Assembly: GCF_023343835.1 (NCBI RefSeq) | Contig: NC_064439.1 | Coordinates: forward strand, 40,541,508-40,605,507 | Direction of reading: 5' to 3' | Length of the DNA: 64,000 bases | Source: Lagopus muta | Lineage: Eukaryota; Chordata; Aves; Galliformes; Phasianidae | Shown here: positions 48,206-59,695 of the stretch, one piece after another | Layout: each line of letters starts with the position of its first letter | Numbering within the stretch: position 1 is the first letter of the stretch | Made by a program: the position numbers and the translations under genes | Notes under the pieces: generated by a model | What the model was told of the DNA's origin: nothing | The model's input: the letters and a program-made list of their open reading frames with translations, nothing else | The model's database searches: none

Positions 48206-48211
48206 TTTATT
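48206..48211 (-). terminator. ZNRF2: Candidate proximal poly(A) signal of ZNRF2
   Basis: Minus-strand AATAAA about 455 nt past the ZNRF2 stop codon. The adjacent A-rich run on this strand could also cause internal oligo-dT priming, so cDNA ends here should be read with care. Confidence 0.3.
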
Positions 48212-48666
48212 TTTTTTTTTAACATTCTGGAACGCATTAAGATGAAAGTGATTTTGAAAATACCTAATTTCAACTTTTTTTTAATGATTCCAAAAGCTTT
48301 CTTTCAGAAATGCATGCCGTGGAACAGTCCAAAATTACACGGTTATGCTATTTTGATCTTGTTTCATTTCCATGGAAAAAATACTCTTTAAAAGTTAATG
48401 CTAAAGCTTTACTGGCACTGACTTGCCACTTTCCAGCACTAAAACTGGAATACATCATTTCAGACCACACCATAAAAGGATGCAAAACCCTTTTATATAT
48501 TGTAATATACGTCACTGCTCACTGATTAATACTGCAGTTCTGAGACACATTAGCAAATTCACAGGTTATGAAAACAGCATCAAGAGTAATTTCAGATAAT
48601 CAATCGTAATATTGTTAAAATGTATGTATCTAAAAATAAGTATTACCTAAGAACACGAATCTTCCC

Positions 48667-48724
48667 TTAATCTGATGGATGCTCAGGGCAAGATCTATTG
48701 ACTTCAAACCATTCATCTATGCAG
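48667..48724 (-). CDS. ZNRF2: ZNRF2 terminal coding exon (end of RING, stop)
   Basis: On the minus strand the acceptor CATCCGACAG ends at 48725. The first base completes the glycine codon, then CIDEWFEVNRSCPEHPSD and TAA at 48669-48667. The end matches mammalian ZNRF2 exactly as I recall it. Confidence 0.92.
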
Positions 48725-49476
48725 CTGTCGGATGGAAGACAAAAATGAAAGCAATTAACATGAATATCCCAGTAATTCCCAGTAAGGAATGCATATTAAC
48801 TGGTTTCTCATGATTTCCATATACAGTGGGATTTTACATTAACAAAGAAAAACACGTGTATACACACATGCCTGTCCACACCCTACATCTTTATATGTTC
48901 ACAAACAAAAAAATGTTAAAATCTGCTAGGAAAGCCTTTCACAAATTGTTAGCCAGCTTTTGTACACAGGTGACTTTACTACTAACGCTATCATCTCGTT
49001 ACACCAGGCACTGACATCGTACATACCGTAATTACAGGCAGTAGTGAAAACTATTATGAAACAGCTTTAAAAAGCACTCCCTCTTAAGCCTAATGGCATT
49101 AGACAAGGCTGTTATTACAAAGTATCTGCAATCCAAGCTTGATAGCTGTGATGTCCACTTCTACAGAAGTGATTTTGGCCTTTTTTTCATGTAAGTGGGA
49201 GAAGCTAATTGGGGAAAAATGCAGACAGAAGTCACTTAAAGATCACCTTTAGTGTGGTTACTGCTTGGCTTTTGTTTGTGTGAAGTGCAAAAAGCAACCA
49301 AGTTTTAGTGAAGTTACTCTACAAATGCAACTTTCAGGGCTTCTGGGTATGCACCATAAGGAATACTTGCCCTTTATGATATATGCAGAGGCAAGGCAGC
49401 CGTGCTATAGTATCTCCCTGCTGCAGCTCTTCCAGGCATATTGCACACTCCCCAGTATCTTTACTCAGCACGTCCT
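48667..49476 (-). CDS. ZNRF2: ZNRF2, RING E3 ubiquitin ligase (3' two coding exons only)
   Basis: Two minus-strand exons, 49476-49371 and 48724-48667, encode the C-terminal 53 residues: EDVLSKDTGECAICLEELQ through CIDEWFEVNRSCPEHPSD and TAA. This is the RING domain of the ZNRF family, with ligand-type residues in the order C-x2-C, then LPCLC, YH, GC and SCPEH. Glu-Trp after CID and the PSD ending favour ZNRF2 over ZNRF1. ZNRF2 is a membrane-associated E3 ligase that in mammals acts at endosomes and lysosomes. The intron between the exons needs a GC donor (see findings). The gene's N-terminal exons lie beyond the right edge or were not recognised. ZNRF2 converges on NOD1, as in mammals. Confidence 0.93.
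49371..49476 (-). CDS. ZNRF2: ZNRF2 penultimate coding exon (first part of RING)
   Basis: On the minus strand the acceptor TTTCTTCAG ends at 49477 and the exon starts AG-GAC-GTG. It carries CAICLEELQQGDTIARLPCL and stops after CATAAAGG, where the intron begins GCAAGT at 49370. Its 106 nt start with the last two bases of a glutamate codon and end two bases into a glycine codon. Confidence 0.92.
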
Positions 49477-52400
49477 CTGAAGAAAGAGAACAAAGTTGAA
49501 CAGTCAAAAAGCAGGCTGCCACAAAGCAAAACATTCTCTGTTCAGAACATCAAGGGCAGCTACAGAAGATAGTTCTTGTCCTGCAGAAGGAGCTGTCAAG
49601 GTGAGTTTGGGTCATGCATGCCATATGACAGAAGATTCCTGATGAGAGACATCTCAACAGCTCACACTAAAATATGATTATGGTTCAGTATCTTGCTTGA
49701 ACACAGCCATAGCTCAAAATGAAGTCCTGCAGGAAGACAACCACACAGAGGGGATGGGTAGCCACAATCAGCAGTCAGTAATCCTTGGGGGTTTGTACAC
49801 TCCCAGCAGATGGACATCCCACCACAGACTGCTCTGATCCAACTTGGGAAACCTGAGCTCTGAGGCAGGCAGCTGCTACATATGCAAGCTGTGCTGCTGA
49901 CCCCAGGAGCTTAACACTGGGAAAAGTTGGTACCATCACCCAGATGGCAACTACTGACTCCTGGACTTTGAGGCTTCATTCTGGGGGGGTTTGCTTAGCC
50001 AGCCCCTCCTCCCCGCATTCAGCTGCCTTGATGGAGGCTAAGTCCAAGCCTGAAGATAATATTTCTCCAGACAAGACACTGCAGTTAATTAACTATTATC
50101 TTCCTCCTTCTAAACACTTGGCCTATCATTTGCTTTCTTCTTCTCTCCTATTCATTTCTCTTCTATACATCTGCCTTTCTCTAATTTTAGCAAGCCACTC
50201 CAGGACTTGTATTCCATACCTTCGATTTGAAGGTTCTAAATTCCTGGAATTACTTTTTTTTTTTGCATCATTACCAAATCCCATAAGAAATCAGGAGACA
50301 GTATGTTACTGAGAACGCATAAGAATTGGCTTTCAAATAGAAGTTTCTGGGAAAATGCATTATTTTTAATAAAAACCTTCTCTCTTGGACACTGCTCTTA
50401 GCCAGAATATAGGATGCAGAATTCAGTCTTGGCACAATACAAAGCAGGAGATGACAGAAGGCCCCATTTACCAGAAGCAGGTTAGAAGCAACCTCACACA
50501 GTGCACAGCTATCAGAAAGGGACCACGCAGCAACCAGCAACCCCTGGCAGGTCAGAAAGGTGCACGCTTGGCTTAAGTAGAGACCACGTGTTCAAATTTC
50601 TGCAGCTTAACCAGAAGGAGCCTAAAGGGATTCTTTATGAGGATTGTGATTTCCTGACTGAGAAACCATCAGTTCTAAGCTATGCTCTCAGGTGTCTCCT
50701 GTACTCATCACTATAGCATTCCAAATACACAAAACGACAAGCATACAACTAAAAAGCCATCACTGTGGGAATAAGTAAGAGGTATGAAATCAGATCCACT
50801 GTGTTTCTCTAGGAATTGTAGCAATTTACCTTACAGGTGCTTGGGTTTCTAGAAGAGTAGTCATTCCACGCTAATCTTCATTGGTTATGCTTGAAAATAC
50901 TGCGTGATGCCACGTGCCTTCATGGGCATCTTCATGGGGATATGTGAAATATCCCTAACAAACTAATCAACAGTACACACACTAAGTGAAGAAAACTAAA
51001 ACAAAAATGTATTTCACAAATGGTAATATTATTTGTAGGCATTACTTTAAGAAATTGCTTCTGCTTTTGTAAGTATTACAAGACATACGGATTCAAGAAC
51101 TGAAGAAGGAAAGCCATCTAAGACAATGCAAAAGCTCTTAAAAATTCATCTGTTGTTAGAGAATCCCAACCTGCCCAGAAGAGCACCCTCTTAATAAATC
51201 CTTCCTTGACCATTATACTGTATGAGGACATATTTTAATATCCGACACCAGGAGATAAAGACTGTAGAGACAGCCCAGTCCTGTTACAACAGAGATACGA
51301 ATCTCCACCTGACGCTCTCAGGCACTATCTTAGAACACCTGTTTGCACAAATACTCGGCCAAAAGTCCTACCAGCAGATCCACTCTTCCCACAGCTGGGT
51401 CACTGCAAGAAGGGCCATTAATGCTGCAAGCATATATCATACACACACTTAATAAAAGTCAAGTTCCCAAAGTTATTTTTAATCAGATTAGCAACTGGTA
51501 CCCAAAACAAAATGGCACTGAGGTTCCTTCAGTGGATGAATTCCCAGGCTCCCTACCCCAGCACAATCAAGAAGGAAGCATTTAGTCAAGCCTTGATGAC
51601 AAAAATTAAAATGCTGTTCAGTAAAAATATAATAAAAGAAAACATTTCTGTGAACTGCTTTCACATTAGTCCCTACTGTACACGATCTGGCTTGTCACAT
51701 GTTCCACACACAGACTTTACAACACACGGCTCAGAACTCCTGCTGAGTGTTTTAACACGACTTTGCAGCTTTTAGCTAACACCAGGGCGAGATGCCAATT
51801 TAAACATCTTTATCTCCCACCAGCCCTGGTGTGTCTGAGACTCTCCTTGTCTCCTCCAGGGCTCCCATAATCTCTCTCCCCAGGTGCTGTTGCTCTCCTT
51901 CTAGCCAATACCAGTCCTACCAACCAAGCCCCAGTCCCTGCCTTCAGCCAGGGCTTTCCCCCTGCAATGCAATGGTCAGTGCAGGCCATACTTGGCCCAG
52001 CCATGCCATGAGCAGTTGCTGTGAAGGCTGACACGATTGCAGAATGTGGCCTTGGGAAGGCAGAAAAGATTCTGTTAGCAGGATTCAATACTTTCATTCC
52101 TCTGAAACGACACAGTTAGCACTTTGCACTTCTTCCATTACCTTGTGAAGGCTAACAGGCTCTCACGCAAGAGGAAAGATAAGTACTGAAGAAACTTAAT
52201 ACCTAACTGTTATAAATGCCCAAGCACAATTTGGTACTGCTCACCAAAAGCAAAGAAGAGAGGATGTAACATAAGGGGAAAAAAAGAAAAAAAACACTAT
52301 TGAGATTTCAACAATACTGTATTTATAACGTTCTTATCAGTGTATCGCCTCAATGGAAGTGGGAAGCGGAAATAAGCAGAGGCCACACTTTTCCATTTCG

Positions 52401-54175
52401 CCCACACGTGCATACACACACAGACACTCACCACACACCCACATCCATCTGCCTTGCACCAAACAGAAGGTAAACACTCCTCCACCTTCCAGCCATTGCA
52501 ACAAGCACTTACTGGCTGAAGACTGGTGTAAAGATGAACTCTGGCAGAAGAGCAGAGTATTTTCCTCCTGCGTCTGCACAAATACTTTTTCCTCCTCTAT
52601 CCCTGCTTAACACTACATTTACATACATTTACATACTAACATTTTAACTTCTGGACGTCTGTAGTTTTTTTCCTCCTAGAATCCTGCTTCAGTCTCTACT
52701 GAAAATAAACTGTATTTCATTTGTGCATTTGTAGCAAGATAAGTGGTAATGAAATAAAATACAATCATCCTGGCAGTGTCGCATATCAACTTGATTAAAT
52801 ACATTTCCTGGAACTTTTTAGAAATATATACAATAACTATCAGCTGCCAACTCAGCCCTGGTTAAAGTTATAGGTAATGCCTGTGAAGAAACAGCCTGCC
52901 TTTAAACTGAGGACTGTGAAAGTGCATACAATACATACCCTATGGATGAAGTCATTACAATCTGTGTTCCTGCTATTGTTTTCAAATACAGAGACTCAGG
53001 AAATAATGTAGCAAATCACAAAGGCTGCATTTGGGTAACTATCACCTTAGAGCTGCAGTATTTCATTGCTCTCTAGGCATCCTGAGCAACACAAATCAGA
53101 AAGATCTTCCATTTAATCCCATGTGACTTTCAAATATAGACTTTTTTTCTAAGACCTACAAACTGAAATTTCCATGGAAGCTGCTACTGCAGCTAGCTTA
53201 CCAGTGAAGAAGACACTGAAGTGCATTCTACCATGAATATGACTGACTTTTTGAAATACACCTTCTGAACAGTAACTTATCAGCATGAAAACTGGCAAAA
53301 CAAGAGCCTTACGTTGAAAAACACTGATCAAATTAAGTAGTACACGTTACCATGTGTGTGTTATATATTCATTCATTTTCATTACTGATTACTCAGTTAA
53401 GTACTAAATTTTTTTTTTTATAAAGGTATACATCAAGCTTTAGATGACTGGAATCAATGTTTTTCATTTGTTTTGCCCAAAATACTTTACTCTGCTTTTT
53501 CTTTATGCAGGGCATGTTTCTTTGAGGCAGCTCAGGAACTCTTTACAACTTCATATTGGCTGCAAACAAAAGCCTTCTCTCCTAGTCCATCCCCAGCACT
53601 GTTAAAGCCAGATGTTTCTTTGACTTGCTCCCTGTACTTCGATACTGTGGTGGGACAAGAGGAACAGCCCTGATTCAGCATTCTGCACTAGGGATCGTTC
53701 TTGGATGACCAGATCAGTCCCCTTCTGCTGGCCAGAAACTGAGGCAGAAGAACAGCTGATTCATACAGCTCAGCAGGCCCTCGATGATCATGCAGTTGCC
53801 ACTGCAGAAGATGCTGATTTTGTCTCTCCCAGCTTTCCAAGCTACAGGGTCCACCAGCACATTTAGTGAGGCACAGCTGAAGCTGTTGGCTTGGCTCACC
53901 TATGAAGCCTGTGCTTTGCAGCCATAAGGTACAGTCCGCATTGCCATGAGCAAGAAACGTCTTCAGAAGAAATGCTGGGTTCCTGAGCAGAAACACTTCT
54001 TACACATCTAATACAAACAACTCCCTGTAGCTCAGAGGAAAAGGCATGATTTTTGAAGATCAGTGCCTCTCCCACAGCCTCAGCTGAGTCATTGTCAGGA
54101 TTCACCAGCACTACAAAGAGTAGCACATGGAAATTCAGAATCCAGCTTTTCTGAATAACTTGAATTAAGCTGCTT

Positions 54176-54210
54176 CTTATATTATATTATAAATAATAAT
54201 AATAATATCC
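54176..54210. repeat. AT-rich repeat with (AAT)n run
   Basis: TTATATTATATTATA followed by five AAT units, in the ZNRF2 intron. Confidence 0.8.
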
Positions 54211-56140
54211 CCACGCTACTCAACTACATAAACATTGCCACTTTCCATCCATTTCCAACAAACACAACCTCAAATACCACTGCACTACTTGCCAATTTGG
54301 AAACACCTTCTGTACTACAGTGCACACAAAAAATAACCTCTCTAAAGACAGCTACAGAAAATGTGATATTACCTCGAGTACCAACAACACGTTTGGTGGA
54401 TTTGGGAGCAGGGAGATGTTTGGCATCTCTCTCTTCACTGCTAGCAACGTGGCAGCTTGTTACAATTTCCTGTGTTAAGTCCAAAAGCTACCACTGTTTG
54501 CCCTTTATCTCTCAGCTTCTCAGTATGGGTCCAAGACTAAGTCAACTATACACAAAAAGCTATGCATCGTGAAAGACTTCCTGAACAAACACGTTGGGCC
54601 TCCCCTCTCCTACAATACAAATACTGTACTGAGGCAGCACACACACATACACAAAAAGGAGGAAAGTGAAAGTCACAAGAAAAATATTTGCAACAGAGTA
54701 AGGGCTAATTTGCAATGTTCCTATCACAAACACCTCACTGAGCTACAGGGAGGTCTGGAGAAGTTCCGCTGCTTCTCAGCTAAACCCAACATTTTAGGAA
54801 TCACATTTAGATTTTTCTGCAACACTTTCAGCTTTCAGAAGCCAATCCCAAGAAATAACTAAATGCTTCCTGTTCAATCAGGTAAGGATCAGGTGTATAC
54901 GATAGTGAAAAGTATTTACTTCTCAACAAACAACAATAAAAATGTAATAGATGTATGTTCTATTCATCCTGCTTCCCAAAAAGTCTGTATAATTTTAGCT
55001 ACCTTGACACAATTCACATCAGGTGTATTAAATAACAGAGAGGAAAGGCATTAGTGTGCACTCAGGGAAGCAGCTCTTTGGTAAAGAAGTTTACCTCAGT
55101 GGCCACAACGTAAATCTACCTCCAACTTCAAGCTATGCTGTCTCAATAGAAGATACAATATGGCAAAAAACTTTCAAGTCACAAATAATATGGCCATTAC
55201 ACAACATCCAATTAACATTCTCATGTTTACATTCAAGGACTCGCAATGCAGAGCCAGGCTTTGATAAATGGCCAAGTAGCCTGGAAAACAAAGCTGCTCA
55301 GCTCCAAACAGCAACATCCACAGCCAGTCAATCCTATGTTAAACTGATCAGCTTACCAACTTTCTCAAACCATATTCATGCATCTCCTACGGAGTACTGT
55401 GGTGAAATAAGTACTCACACAAGTTAGGTTTCATTAGCCCAGTTGGACACTCCATTTGGAAATGCCTTGTGCTCCTGTCTTTTAGATTAATTGCCACAGT
55501 GACTATGTATTTCCAATGTGATTTAAGATTTGCTTAGCAGACAATTATCTGATTGAATCGGAGAGATATGCTTGAAAATGCAGTCTTTCCAACTTCTATT
55601 TAATCAGTCTGCTTGCAATTCAAATGCCCTTGAACATTAAATCATTCCAGGATGGTTAAACAACTTTCTCCTCTTGCAAAGACTTCTAATGACAAGTTCT
55701 ATTCACCACATTTCTAAGAACACTTCCAAATTCTTGTCTAGATACAAGCATCTCTTTGCAATAGAACCAGAAACATTTCATTCCAGAACATGACGTAAAG
55801 AGATTCTAGATCTATCCACTCTATACTGTCCCCATTCCAGCTTAATTGGTGCAGTTACAGTTTGTGTGACTCAAAGGTTAACTTCTCGAACAGTCTTCCT
55901 TGGGAAGATGTGTTTGTTTCAAGGCTTCTCCCTCCCATTCAGAAACTATCCCTGGGAGATAAAAATACTTCTAAATATTTTCCATTCTGTAGGGGACCAC
56001 ATGAAAAAGCCTTGAATGCTGCAGGGCCAAAGTAGCGCCCTGCAGTCCAACCCCATCATGAATGGTGTACCCAAGCACCTACCAGTCTCAAACAACTGAA
56101 ACAAACACTGTATTATTGCAGCTCATGGAATAAAAATAAG

Positions 56141-56209
56141 CTGTTTTTTTTTCTTTCCTTTTTTCTTTTTTTCTTTTTTTTTTAATTTTTTTTTTTAATT
56201 TTTTAATCA
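56141..56209. repeat. T-rich low-complexity tract
   Basis: Nearly 70 bases of T with scattered C and short AA interruptions, in the ZNRF2 intron; it is A-rich on the transcribed strand. Confidence 0.85.
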
Positions 56210-58519
56210 ATATCACAATCTCCCAAGCATTAGTCTTGAATGTCAGGAGTTAAATAAAAACTAGCAAACCCACAAGAAATGCAATGGCAGCAAAATATAG
56301 AGTCCTTAGCAAAAAAAACAAAAAACAGAAAACCTGTAAGGAACTATCACTCTATCACTGGGGGAATACCTCCTTCTCCTTGCTCCACTGCGAAAGAACG
56401 ATTTACACTTCTCGAGGCTGAGTTTACCATCAAAGGATCTTGTACCACAAACATGCTACAAAAGGAGTGGTTGAGTAAGCGGCCAGAGGTAACCAGCATG
56501 TATTGCTGACAGACAAAGACTGCAGCAGCTGGGATTGTTGCTTACAGAGTTGGGAGTTAGGTTGGATGGATTCAACTTACAGAAGTGAACAAGAACGAAC
56601 TATGGCTGCAGAATCCGTACGTGCAGATCTTTTTTGGGGGAGGCTACACAATGCTTCTTATCTTTGAAAAATAAATCAAAACATTTAGAGGCTGTTTACA
56701 CAACTATTTATACAAGCAGTAAGAAACTGCTATGACAGATACAAAACAAAGGTCCAATGAGAACCTTGGCTCACAATCCAGAGATTGAAAACGGCTGAAC
56801 CATGTGGTTTCTCCCAGAGCAAGAAGTAATACAAGAGAATTTTGAAGTGTAGTTTGCCTTGTGCAGCAAATACAACTTACTTAGCAAAGTTAATAAGAAC
56901 AACAACAACAAAAAAAACTAACCAAAAAAAAGAAATCACAAGAAACAACCAGTCATAAAACTCACAGCAGTTATCTCCAGAAGCATCTTACTGCAGCAAA
57001 TCACTTGGAAATCTGATAGAACAAGGAAAAGATACTACTAGTCAGGAGGACTAGTTTCTCAGGCCTTGCAGAGACTGTTACCTGCAAATAGCTTTATGGT
57101 CAGAATGAAGACTCAACTACTATGCTCTATTCTATTAAAGCGATTCATTTTGCCAGTCAAGCATGGATGGTATTACCAACAACATTCCCAAAGACTAGGA
57201 GAGGAAACCAGAGTGCAGATGTGGTGAAATACGTCACAGAATATGACTGACTGTGATCAAGATGAAGTAAAGGTCTGAACTGACAGAGATCTGGCAAATA
57301 CACAATGTTGCCGTGACTGTACAAAAGGATTCCCACCAAGCTTAGAAATCCCTCTTTTCTTTGGAAGCTTAAATGACTTTAAGCCTATTTTTGCAACATG
57401 AAAGGAGACCAAAATGATCACTGAAGAGAATTCTTTCAAAAAGCAGGGTTCCAAGCATTAATTGTCACTGAAACCATGGTTAGAAGACAAAAGAAAAATG
57501 TAAATCATTACCAAGCAATTAGGAAGTTTTATTCTAGTAATGGTCTGTAAGAAAATGAGAGTGTTGATGGGGACCTGCTGGCTTAATGAAAGTTACTTAT
57601 GAGAATTCTTATCTACCACAATGTAGTGAAAGCAGTTAGTTTAGAAACCTGTATGGAAGAAAACAATATGGGAATCAGTATCCTCAAGGAGCATAAGGAG
57701 AAAGGAAACAAGGGCCAGCTACAGTTAGCCATCCTTCTACTCCAGGCACTGCTGGTTACTTTAATACAACCTACAACCTTTTTATTTTTTCTTTTTTCTT
57801 AAGTTGACTGTATGATATGCTTCAGTGTTTTTGTCTCTTTTTCAGGCCCTTTCCACTCTTCCCTACAGGTACCCTGAGCACATTGAGTTTTCCCAGGTCT
57901 TTTTAACAGTGGCCAAATAATTGACTCATTTCTTTACAAGCTTGGAACAGAGTTTGCTTTGATCTGGTGTAAAATGAACACACAGAGAGCAATAACGAAG
58001 ATGCCATAAAGGCTGAAGCCACAAGACAAAGAGCAAAACTACTAAAGGGGAGAAAAAAACCAGGTGTGTCTGACTAAGGTGCTATTCTTACAGCAGATAT
58101 GATGAGTACCATAAAATGAAGAATCTGGTGCCAAAACTTAGTGGGTACAAATTCTGGCTTGTTAATGCTAGTGCCAGGTGCTAGGTCAACAGGGTGCCCT
58201 TCCCAGAACAATCCAGATCTCTTTTCTCCAAGCAAAAATTGCATGTTTGGTGTCAATGTACACATGCAGTAAATGTGTCATGTCCTGTATAATTTTTAAT
58301 TTGCCTTCCCTTCCTGTTCACAGCAGCCAGACTGCTTCTACAAGCTATTCCTACTTTAAATTAGATCTGTTATTCTACAAAGATGGATCCCCAAGCATGC
58401 CTGAATACAAAAATTTCTGACAACGAAAACTGAGTCAAAGTTTTCAGAGTTATTTCAATTTTTCTACTATACACTAACCCTTAATTCAGTATTATAATTT
58501 ATTCCAGCAAGCACGGATG

Positions 58520-58825
58520 GGTGCATCAGGCACAGTATTACTAGCTAGTCTAGGGAAGCAGATGTCTGTATTGCAGCTTGCTAGAAAGATCTCTTAAATC
58601 TCTGCTTATTGTTTTCCCCCCTTCCACTCTTGGCAGCTTTGTTAGCCAAAAGGGCCAATCGTACCCAGGGCTGTGCATCAGGCCCAGCATTGCCAGCCAG
58701 GCAAAGGAAGGGATTGCCCTAGTGCTCTGCACTGCTGAAGCCTCACTGCGAGCACTGCATGCAGGTTTGAACACCACAACATAAGAAGGACGTAAAACTA
58801 TTAGAGACTGTCAGTGACAGCTGGG
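58520..58825 (+). mobile_element. CR1 LINE internal fragment(s), plus orientation
   Basis: GTGCATCAGGCCCAGCATTG, GCCTCACTGCGAGCACTGCA and ATAAGAAGGACGTAAAACTA resemble the late ORF2 part of CR1 in sense orientation. A weaker copy of the first 40 bp is at 58520-58558. It lacks the usual 3' tail and lies inside the ZNRF2 intron. Confidence 0.7.
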
Positions 58826-59670
58826 CTGGGAATGGGGAACCCTCAATCCTCCTGGAACACACTTGCTACCATCTCATCAAAGAGACCCCAGGCATGGGAT
58901 GAAGAAGAGACCAGAGCCCCTGCTGATCCCTGTGACCAAGAGGAAGCTATTCTCTCTTGCAAGCAAAATGGCATGGGATGCTACCCCAGGAAAGGGGCCC
59001 TCAGTATTCCCACTCTTCCTCTTTCTTCAAAACTAGCAAAACTTTCAGGCCATGAGCATCTCACCCTCTACACAGCTGTTTTTTTGTCACCATGGGGCAC
59101 TATTAAATCATGCTGCCATGGTGTCACAAGCCACCTTCTGTTCTGAACACTATAAATAGGGGGACTCTGGCTGGAACATCAGTCACTGAGTAGCTGAGGT
59201 TAAAATTACCCGGACAAAGGAGGGCTACTTCTAGAGTGTTAGCTTATCCTTGTGTGGGACACGTTGAGGAGGTTCTTCAAATGAGGGAGAATGTATCTTC
59301 CTCCTCCCATCAAGAAGTGGCTCCTTCTGGGAGGAGCAGAGATGTGAAGTCCAGTGACACTGACCTCCCCAAGAGTGACCTACTTGCCCTCAGAGTTAGA
59401 TCCACCTCCACAAGAACAGCAGCAGAGGGAAGTGGATTCATCTCCATCTGCACTGAGCAGACACCAAAGCACCACGCCTTGCAAGAGGCAGCAACCTATA
59501 GGCCTCTCCATTTCCCCTAGACAGCTTTCTCTATTCCAGTGGTGAATATCCTACAATTTTAAGATAAGCTGGAGAACTCTAACTCCAGGGTCATCCCACA
59601 AGCTCACAAGGATCACCCATTTCCTAGCAATAATAGTATTCAGCAATACAATCTGATTAACACAGGAGTC

Positions 59671-59695
59671 AATTAAAAAAAAAAAAAAAAGAAAG
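59671..59695. repeat. Poly(A) tract
   Basis: A run of A bases (interrupted by one G near its end) in the ZNRF2 intron. A comparable A-rich run is at 60665-60692. Confidence 0.75.

Larger units (their letters stand above)
41710..48666 (-). other. ZNRF2: Presumed long 3' UTR of ZNRF2
   Basis: This is AT-rich DNA with no recognised coding exon, running from the ZNRF2 stop down to a well-formed minus-strand AATAAA at 41731-41726. Several other minus-strand AATAAA sites occur inside it, so shorter forms are likely. The assignment is by position; I cannot exclude that the real UTR ends earlier and the rest is intergenic. Confidence 0.5.
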
